From JBDKTH01 sp964558295 (GTDB taxonomy: Bacteria > Planctomycetota > Planctomycetia > Pirellulales > Thermoguttaceae): DNA of 26,978 nucleotides. This document shows positions 21,146 to 26,978 of the stretch, one piece after another. The notes beneath the pieces are model-generated. The model had not been told where the DNA came from, did no database searches, and worked only from the letters and a program-made list of their open reading frames with translations. Both the position numbers and the translations under genes were made by a program. Location of the stretch: assembly GCA_964558295.1 (NCBI GenBank), contig CAZLDQ010000063.1, forward strand, positions 1 to 26,978, read 5' to 3'. The stretch's first letter is position 1, and each line of letters begins with the position of its first letter.

Positions 21146-23236
21146 TTACGGACGGGCGGCCAGTTCGAGGGCGGCGCGGATCGTGGCAATCAGGGCATCC
21201 GAAGAGTCCCCCTTGGGGAGATAGGCAGTAGCACCGGCCTCGCGCATCGCCTGGGCCATCTCTTCCTGTTCGTGCATCGAGAGCCCGATGATACGCACAT
21301 GAGGTAGTTCAGCGCTGATCCGCCGTGTGGCCTCCACGCCGCTCAGCCGAGGCATCGTGACGTCCATGACGACTACGTCGGGCTCAGTGCGCAAGGCCAG
21401 TTCAACCGCCGTCTGGCCGTCAGAGGCTTGGGCGACGACTTCCATGTCAGGCTCCTCTTCGAGCAATCCGGCTAGCCCTTGGCGAAGGATCTCATGGTCG
21501 TCGGCCAAGAGAACGCGGATCTTCGAGGCCACTTCGGCGGTGGGCGGAACGGCAGCGGCGCGGGCGACCTTAGCCACTTTGGCCGACGAGACAACCCGTT
21601 GAGGCGGTCCACAAGGAATCGTCAGGGTGACGGCCGTCCCCTGCCCTGGCCCAGTCAGTACAGAGAGATCGCCGCTGACCAACTCCAAGCGTTCGCGGAT
21701 ACTGAAGAGCCCAAAACCACCCTCGGTAGAACCGCCGTGATCAAGCCGCACTGGATCGAACCCGGCGCCTGTGTCGCTGACGGTCACCCGAAGCGTTTGA
21801 TCGGCGAGCTTGACGAGTTCCACCCGCGCACTTTCGACCTTGGCATGCTTGGTCACATTGAACAACAGTTCACGGATCGCCTGGAACGCCAAGAGCCGTA
21901 CATCCTCGGGAAGCGGATCAGGCGACACTTGAGCCTGGATCTCGACGGTCAGCCCCTGTTTCTCCTGCATATACTGCGCAAGCCATTCAAGACCGGCGAT
22001 CAAGCCGCCGTCGTAAAGGATCGGCGGGCTCAACTCGACGGTCAGCGAGCGTGATTCGCTGATCGCCTGATCCAACAACTCGTCAACCTGCATGACGCGT
22101 TGGCGGACGCTCTGGTCGTGGGTGCGGCGTTGGAGAATCGCCAGCTTGAACCGCGCAGCGACAAGCAACTGCTGAAGATGATCATGGAGAATCTGGGCCA
22201 ACTGGCGGCGTTCCCGATACTCAGCCTGGTTCAGTTCCGCAGCCAGAGCACGCAACTGGTTGGCCCGCCGTTCGGCCATGGCGGTCCGTTCGGCGACGCG
22301 CTGTTCGAGGGTTTCGTTGAGCAGGCGTAATTGTTCCTCGGCCTGTTTGCGCTGCGTGATGTCGCGTATGAAAACCGAAATTCCCGCCTCATTCGGATAA
22401 ACGTGCGTCTCGAACCAGCGTGGAACGATGGACGAGCGGGCTTCAAAATGGAACGCCACGCGCTGATCCATCGCCGCACGGTAGCAGTCGCCGGTTTCTG
22501 TACAGCCTTGGGGGAACTCTTCCCAATAGCCGCGCCCAAGGAGTTGTTCGCGCGGCCGGGAGAAGACCAATTCCGCGGCGCGGTTGTTCATCTCGACGAA
22601 CCGCCACTGGCGGTCAAGGACAAAATAGGAGTCGGTGATCCCCTCAAGAACAGAGCGGAGTTGCTGGGCCGACTCAGTCATCTGACGGGCCGTGGTTTCC
22701 GCCTCTTCGCGACGCTTCTGGTCAGCCAGATCGGTAAACAAGACCAATACGTCCTGCCCGCCTTGCACCGGCACGGGCCACATCGCCACAAACACAGGAA
22801 TCAAGCGGCCGTGGGCGCCCTGCAACACCAATTCGCCTTGACCATTGCCCCCAAACCCGTCTTGCAGCCATTGCCCGAAACGCCCTTGGCTGGCCGCGGC
22901 GATAAAGCGCGTCATCGGCTCACCGACCAATTGGGAGTGGGGTACCTGAAGCAACCTGGCCAACCCGGGATTGGCATAGAAGATCGTACCGTCGTTCCTG
23001 AGCCTTGCGGCCCCCTGCGACATCTGCTCCACGATCCTCTGATAGAAACAACTCTCCGCATCACCTTCGTCGATCAGTTCCTCCTCGTCTCCGGACATGA
23101 GGCAAGCAGGAACAACTCCGCGAGAACGAGGCGGTTCCATGGTTCTGGTATGCGGATGAAGCAGTCGTCGTTCCGCCCTGGTCTTGCCTCGACTATCCAT
23201 ACACCACTCCACCGAAGATGTTCCCCGTTTCGTCAT
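21146..23236 (-). CDS. Hybrid NarL-type sensor kinase: PAS-PAS-HisKA_3-HATPase-receiver
   Basis: I chose the ATG at 23236 because GGGAGGGA lies just upstream; ATG 23200 is a good alternative. The 696-aa cytoplasmic protein has an Arg-rich N-terminus, PAS 1 (about 62-172, ending VLVLFTDLADQKRREE), PAS 2 (about 195-300, ending ISVFIRDITQRKQAEE), a coiled coil, HisKA_3 with His351 in LAQILHDHLQQLL, HATPase (N-box ELLFNVTKHA with Asn460; DTGAGFDP; GFGLFSI), and a C-terminal receiver with intact Asp579-Asp580, phosphoacceptor Asp625 in VVMDVTMP and Lys675. The receiver is of the NarL/FixJ kind, but the DNA-binding HTH that normally follows is absent. Output must therefore go to another protein, possibly the neighbouring kinase. 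The PAS ligand is unknown. Confidence 0.92.
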   Translation of the reverse strand: MTKRGTSSVEWCMDSRGKTRAERRLLHPHTRTMEPPRSRGVVPACLMSGDEEELIDEGDAESCFYQRIVEQMSQGAARLRNDGTIFYANPGLARLLQVPHSQLVGEPMTRFIAAASQGRFGQWLQDGFGGNGQGELVLQGAHGRLIPVFVAMWPVPVQGGQDVLVLFTDLADQKRREEAETTARQMTESAQQLRSVLEGITDSYFVLDRQWRFVEMNNRAAELVFSRPREQLLGRGYWEEFPQGCTETGDCYRAAMDQRVAFHFEARSSIVPRWFETHVYPNEAGISVFIRDITQRKQAEEQLRLLNETLEQRVAERTAMAERRANQLRALAAELNQAEYRERRQLAQILHDHLQQLLVAARFKLAILQRRTHDQSVRQRVMQVDELLDQAISESRSLTVELSPPILYDGGLIAGLEWLAQYMQEKQGLTVEIQAQVSPDPLPEDVRLLAFQAIRELLFNVTKHAKVESARVELVKLADQTLRVTVSDTGAGFDPVRLDHGGSTEGGFGLFSIRERLELVSGDLSVLTGPGQGTAVTLTIPCGPPQRVVSSAKVAKVARAAAVPPTAEVASKIRVLLADDHEILRQGLAGLLEEEPDMEVVAQASDGQTAVELALRTEPDVVVMDVTMPRLSGVEATRRISAELPHVRIIGLSMHEQEEMAQAMREAGATAYLPKGDSSDALIATIRAALELAARP

Positions 23237-23620
23237 CCATGCGTCCCTCCCAGGGGACAACCAGTTCCCGCCTCACACACTCCGCCTGTTTCATCGGAAA
23301 CGCGAGGGCAAGGCATGGGGGAGCCTGACCGAGGGCTCAGCCGAACCAGGATCGGCTTGGCGTAGGAGCCAAGGCCGAAGCAATCCCTCCATATCCATGA
23401 GAAGATCGCACGCCTGCTGGCTGGAAACTGGAATGATTCTTCAGATTGTCGCACATTAACCGGCGACAAAGGGTCAGGAGATCACTGGCACGATCGTGGG
23501 GATTTCCCCGATGGCTTTTCACGGGACTCTTCCGACAGGACCGATCAGGTTTCTGCCTCCCCCGGCTAAATGTCCTATAGTTGAATAGCTTCATCCCGCA
23601 GACTGGGTAAGGATCGAGGC
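23237..23620. other. 384-bp divergent intergenic region between hybrid kinase and PilZ gene
   Basis: No gene seen. It holds two adjacent palindromes, CACGATCGTG (23489-23498) and GGGGATTTCCCC (23498-23509), which share one base and could be operators for either gene. The 3' part (about 23560-23590) is AT-richer, as expected for the PilZ promoter. Confidence 0.5.
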
Positions 23621-24061
23621 ATGTTCTCCTTCACAACGCGAAAAAAACATCTCGAAGTACACCGGTTGCTTCGCCGGGCAATGGACGCAACGACCCCAAA
23701 TCGCCCCCCGATCGAGGGTGAATCTCGATGGGAAGAGCGTTCGAACCGAACAATCCCCGTACTACTAGCCCCTTATGCCGAGGGATGCCCCTGTCTCGGG
23801 GAGCATGCGATCGCTCTGACCAAGGATCTCTCCAGCCAAGGCGTGGCGATTGTGTTGCCGCAGCCATTCCGCGCGGACGAGGTCGTCATTGGCTTCTGGC
23901 TGGAAAACCGACCAGAGTTTCTGCTGGGCCGAGTCCGACAGAATGCCCCCTTGGGCGGTGGCTACTGGCAGCTGGGGATCGAGTTGACCGAACGTCTGGA
24001 TCCATCGCCCAACCCAGCAACGGAGAGTCTACTTCCCCTGATCGCCCGCTTGAGGACTTAA
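23621..24061 (+). CDS. PilZ-domain-like protein, putative cyclic-di-GMP receptor
   Basis: The 146-aa protein has the two PilZ signature parts: RWEER (Arg36-x-x-x-Arg40, with Arg43 close by) and DLSSQG (Asp69-x-Ser71-x-x-Gly74). A beta-rich stretch follows, VIGFWLENRPEFLLGRVR and YWQLGIELTE, as in the PilZ barrel. These motifs bind c-di-GMP in known family members; binding here is inferred. AAGGA lies about 10 nt before the ATG. It stands alone, next to the signalling kinases, and has no membrane segment. Confidence 0.75.
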   Translation: MFSFTTRKKHLEVHRLLRRAMDATTPNRPPIEGESRWEERSNRTIPVLLAPYAEGCPCLGEHAIALTKDLSSQGVAIVLPQPFRADEVVIGFWLENRPEFLLGRVRQNAPLGGGYWQLGIELTERLDPSPNPATESLLPLIARLRT

Positions 24062-24133
24062 CCCACAAGCCGATGCGGAAATCCAGGACGCATATGCCGC
24101 CGCGAAACGGGGTTTGCAAGTCCCGGCGGGAAG

Positions 24134-25684
24134 TCATTCCCACTCAATGGTCGCCGGCGGCTTGGAGCTGATGTCGTAAACAACGCGGTTGACACCTTTG
24201 ACCTCGTTGATAATCCGCGTGGAGATGCGGGCCAACAGATCGTAGGGCAACTGGCTCCAGTCGGCGGTCATAAAGTCTTCCGTCTCGATGGAACGGACCG
24301 CCGCCACGTCTTCGTAGGTGCGCGAGTCCCCCATCACGCCGACACTCTGCACGGGCAGCAGCACGGCAAAGGCCTGTGAGGTCTTCCGGTAGAGGCCTGC
24401 CGCCTTGATCTCTTCGACCACGATCCAGTCGGCCTCGCGAAGCGTGTCAAGACGCCGTTTGGTCACTTCGCCGACACAGCGGACGGCCAAGCCCGGGCCG
24501 GGGAAGGGATGACGCCAGACGATCTCTTCAGGCAAGCCGAGTTGGAGTCCTAGCCTGCGCACTTCGTCTTTGAACAGATCGCGCAACGGCTCGATCAGCT
24601 CAAACGAAAGATCCTTCGGCAGGCCGCCGACATTGTGATGGAGCTTGATCGTCGCCGCAGGACCGTCAACGGCACCGCCGCTTTCGATCACATCGGGATA
24701 GAGCGTTCCCTGAGCCAAAAAGCAGGCATCTTGGATCTTGGCCGCCTCGGCGGAGAAGCAGTCGATGAACGCATGGCCAATGATGCGGCGTTTTTCCTGG
24801 GGATTCGTCACACCGGCCAGGGCGGTCAAGAACTTGTCCTCGGCACGAACGACGTGCAGATCGGTCTTGAAGTGGTCGCTGAATTCCTTGATGACCGTCT
24901 CGGCCTCACCTTTGCGTAACAAGCCGTTGTCAACGAGGATGCAGGACAATTGCGAGCCAATCGCTTGCGAGAGCATGGCAGCCACAACCGAGGAGTCTAC
25001 TCCGCCGGAAAGACCACAGATCACCCGACGATTGCCAACCCGTTGGCGGATCTCATGGATCGTCTGTTCGGCAAAATCGCCCAACTTCCACAAGCCCGAG
25101 CAGTGGCAAACCGTGTGCAAGAAGTTGCGGAGAATCGAAGCGCCGTATGGCGTGTGCGTCACTTCGGGGTGGAACTGGAGACCGTAGATCGGCAGCGAAC
25201 GGTGTTTAACCGCAGCCAACGGACATGTACTGGTCTTGGCCAAGGGACTGAAATCGTCGGAAACCCAAGCGACTTGGTCACCATGGCTCATCCAGACCTG
25301 CATGTGCTCCGGAACGCCGGCAAACAGCTCGTTCTGGACGACCACATCACAGTAGGCCCGGCCATATTCACGAGCGGGAGCGTTTTCCACCTTGCCGCCC
25401 AGCGAAAGGCAAGCAAGCTGCATGCCGTAGCAGATCCCCAGGATCGGGATACCTAGTTCGAAGATCTTAGGATCGCAGCGCGGCGCCCCCTCTTCGTAGA
25501 CACTGGCCGGACCGCCGGAAAAGATCAGTCCCCGGGGCGCCAACTCGCGAATCCGATCCGCCGTGATGCTGTGCCGCACGATTTCGCAATAGACCTGCTG
25601 ATCACGCACACGCCGAGCAATCAGTTGAGCGTATTGGGAACCGAAGTCGAGGACTAGAACCTTCTCGTCGGCAAGCTTGGTCAT
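24134..25684 (-). CDS. guaA: GMP synthase (glutamine-hydrolysing)
   Basis: The 516-aa enzyme makes GMP from XMP, ATP and glutamine. The N-terminal class I glutamine amidotransferase has Cys85 in GICYGMQ with His172 and Glu174 in FHPEVTHT. The ATP-pyrophosphatase domain has the P-loop SGGVDSS (226-232). The C-terminal dimerisation domain contains HPFPGPGLAVR and ends in the typical KPPATIEWE. All catalytic residues are present and length is normal. I start it at ATG 25684, which has GGGGAAG upstream; the frame is open for 16 more codons. It stands alone: the PilZ gene converges from the other side, 72 bp away, and no guaB is present. Confidence 0.97.
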   Translation of the reverse strand: MTKLADEKVLVLDFGSQYAQLIARRVRDQQVYCEIVRHSITADRIRELAPRGLIFSGGPASVYEEGAPRCDPKIFELGIPILGICYGMQLACLSLGGKVENAPAREYGRAYCDVVVQNELFAGVPEHMQVWMSHGDQVAWVSDDFSPLAKTSTCPLAAVKHRSLPIYGLQFHPEVTHTPYGASILRNFLHTVCHCSGLWKLGDFAEQTIHEIRQRVGNRRVICGLSGGVDSSVVAAMLSQAIGSQLSCILVDNGLLRKGEAETVIKEFSDHFKTDLHVVRAEDKFLTALAGVTNPQEKRRIIGHAFIDCFSAEAAKIQDACFLAQGTLYPDVIESGGAVDGPAATIKLHHNVGGLPKDLSFELIEPLRDLFKDEVRRLGLQLGLPEEIVWRHPFPGPGLAVRCVGEVTKRRLDTLREADWIVVEEIKAAGLYRKTSQAFAVLLPVQSVGVMGDSRTYEDVAAVRSIETEDFMTADWSQLPYDLLARISTRIINEVKGVNRVVYDISSKPPATIEWE

Positions 25685-25867
25685 AGCAGCTTCCCCAGAA
25701 AAACTAGTGATTATAAGTACCAAACCGGCCAATGCCTAGGGGCCTTTTCTGCCAGGGGGAGCAAGATTTCTGGCATCCCTGTGCATGCGACCCGCCTGCG
25801 AGTAGCTTAGGCCTCGTACCTGAGGCGTCCTCCGCAGCCCCGTGGCGGCCCGCCGTTTCTGCTTTCC

Positions 25868-25890
25868 GAAACGCCACGCCGGGCGTTCCC
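25868..25890. repeat. Imperfect palindrome related to the 5828 repeat
   Basis: GAAACGCC-ACGCCG-GGCGTTCC is the same design as 5828-5847 with one arm mismatch. It lies in the 315-bp gene-free stretch between guaA and surE (25685-25999), which otherwise shows no recognisable gene. Confidence 0.6.
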
Positions 25891-25999
25891 TACAGACCCG
25901 GTTCGCCCAAACCCATCAGGGGGGAGCAGAAAGGACTTCTCCTCGCCGGACGACAATTGAAGCCGCAGAAGGGGCTGGTTATAGTGGAAGTTGGTGTAC

Positions 26000-26941
26000 A
26001 TGGAAGACAACCTGAACTTGGATGATTTGGACGGCTCCTCGCACGTGCTGATACTTCTGACCAATGATGACGGGATTTACGCCCCAGGTCTGGCGGCGTT
26101 GGAACGGCAACTGTGTCGGCTGGGCGAGGTGCGTGTGGTCGCCCCGGCCAAAGAACAAAGCGGGGTCGGGCACTCGATCACTTATTTGACCCCCCTAATC
26201 GCCAAAGAGGTATTCAATGGCGAGCAGCAATGGGGTTGGGCGGTCGAGGGGAGTCCGGCCGACTGTGTGAAGCTCGGGATTACCCAGTTTTGTCCGCGTC
26301 GCCCCGATCTGGTCGTCAGTGGGATCAATAGCGGGCTGAATGCGGGGATTAACGTGCTCTACTCGGGCACGGTGGCGGCGGCAATTGAAGGGGCTTTTTT
26401 CCGTCTGACGAGCTTCGCCGTGTCGTTGGAGTTCCACGAGCACGCCCGGTATGACAAAGCAGCCCAAATCGCCCGATCGCTGATCGAGCAAGTCCTGGAG
26501 AAGCGAGGAACAGAACCCCAACTTTACAATATCAACATCCCGAAAGCCGCCTTAGACGGCACGCCGGAGGTGCGGGTCGTCCCCATGGATGTGACACAAT
26601 ATGGCGAGCGATTCGAAAAGCGGCTCGACCCGTGGGGCCGGGCCTATTACTGGGCTACGGGCACCCCGCCGTCCGGACAGGTCGGCCAGGAAACCGACCT
26701 GTCGGCGCTCGGCAAGGGATTTGTCACTCTAACGCCGCTGGACTTCAATCTGACCAAAGAGTCGGCGTTGGCCCAGATGCGGCCCTGGCAGTTCCGGCTG
26801 GAGAATCAGCAGCCGACCGAATCGCCCGAGAAACAACTATCGTGGCGTCCGACGATCAACAGCATGCGGAAACAGCAACAAGTGACTCCGAACCAACAGG
26901 AACAAAGACAATCAGAAGGAGCGAGCCCATGCGATGGATGA
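26000..26941 (+). CDS. surE: 5'/3'-nucleotidase SurE
   Basis: The 313-aa enzyme removes phosphate from nucleoside monophosphates in the cytoplasm. The metal site is seen in LLTNDDG (Asp23, Asp24), EQSGVGHSIT (Ser54) and SGINSGLNAG (Asn in the 112-118 range), with EGSPADCV between them. I chose ATG 26000 because GGAAG lies 9 nt upstream; TTG 25991 and GTG 25994 are alternatives. The last 50 or so residues (Gln/Ser/Pro-rich, after about 265) extend beyond the usual SurE end and look disordered. The stop overlaps the start of the next gene by 13 bp, so the two are probably co-transcribed. Confidence 0.95.
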   Translation: MEDNLNLDDLDGSSHVLILLTNDDGIYAPGLAALERQLCRLGEVRVVAPAKEQSGVGHSITYLTPLIAKEVFNGEQQWGWAVEGSPADCVKLGITQFCPRRPDLVVSGINSGLNAGINVLYSGTVAAAIEGAFFRLTSFAVSLEFHEHARYDKAAQIARSLIEQVLEKRGTEPQLYNINIPKAALDGTPEVRVVPMDVTQYGERFEKRLDPWGRAYYWATGTPPSGQVGQETDLSALGKGFVTLTPLDFNLTKESALAQMRPWQFRLENQQPTESPEKQLSWRPTINSMRKQQQVTPNQQEQRQSEGASPCDG

Positions 26942-26978
26942 CGTTGACTGTGCTGTGGGTGGTGCTGGTCGCGGCGGG
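26929..26978 (+). CDS. Start of an exported or membrane protein (partial, cut by window end)
   Basis: AGAAGGAG lies 7 nt before the ATG. The visible 16 codons encode MRWMTLTVLWVVLVAA, the start of a signal peptide or membrane helix. The start lies inside the last codons of surE in another frame. The function cannot be told. Confidence 0.65.
   Translation, partial: MRWMTLTVLWVVLVAA

Noticed and set aside
22331..23365. A 344-codon plus-strand frame antisense to the hybrid kinase
   Set aside because: It has no motif, and the opposite strand encodes a complete PAS/kinase architecture.
24095..24133. Bidirectional terminator between the PilZ and guaA genes
   Set aside because: The CCGCCG/CGGCGG pairing has a long loop and no T run on either strand; too weak to call.

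Overview
The window is GC-rich bacterial DNA and most likely comes from a member of the Planctomycetota (Pirellulales/Thermoguttaceae-like). The reasons are a Ser/Thr kinase with a membrane anchor and TPR-like tail, a formylglycine-type sulfatase, a secreted LamG plus glycosidase protein, and several families of short palindromic intergenic repeats that I associate with that phylum. This placement is inference; the window has no rRNA or other phylogenetic marker that I could use decisively.

Layout. (1) About 1-3119, all minus strand: the right end of what looks like an integrative element abutting the 3' end of a tRNA-Glu(CTC) gene (3120-3192). It carries a small XRE repressor with two matching operator-like sites, an intact tyrosine recombinase ending at a good terminator, a csrA homologue, a Cys-rich small protein that appears frameshifted, a tiny ORF, and an HD-motif protein. 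The left end lies outside the window. (2) 3258-4838: eukaryote-like Ser/Thr protein kinase. (3) 4839-5961: gene-free DNA rich in palindromic repeats, including five tandem 27-bp units. (4) 5962-7446: exported sulfatase. (5) 13095-7488, minus strand: a three-gene hydCBA operon for a multimeric NAD(P)-linked [FeFe] hydrogenase. Its HydB is a 1047-aa fusion of the NuoF-like diaphorase to a GltD/NfnB-like FAD/NAD(P)H oxidoreductase. This is the most interesting item. (6) 13566-15641: secreted LamG plus clan GH-A glycosidase. (7) 15642-16699: degraded DNA with a frameshifted cupin gene. (8) 16700-19198: methyl-accepting chemotaxis protein with several HAMP-like segments. (9) 19404-19622: truncated SGNH-hydrolase remnant. 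(10) 19705-23236, minus strand: two NarL-type histidine kinases, one with a degenerate N-terminal receiver, the other with two PAS domains and a C-terminal receiver. (11) 23621-26978: a PilZ-like protein, guaA (minus strand), surE, and the start of another exported or membrane protein.

How the genes fit together. Sulfatase and glycosidase suggest use of sulfated polysaccharides, and the hydrogenase suggests fermentative or anaerobic redox balancing between ferredoxin, NADH and possibly NADPH. The sensory genes (MCP, two histidine kinases, PilZ, Ser/Thr kinase) form a signalling-rich stretch. No partner genes (cheA/cheW, hydE/F/G maturases, dedicated response regulators) are in the window.
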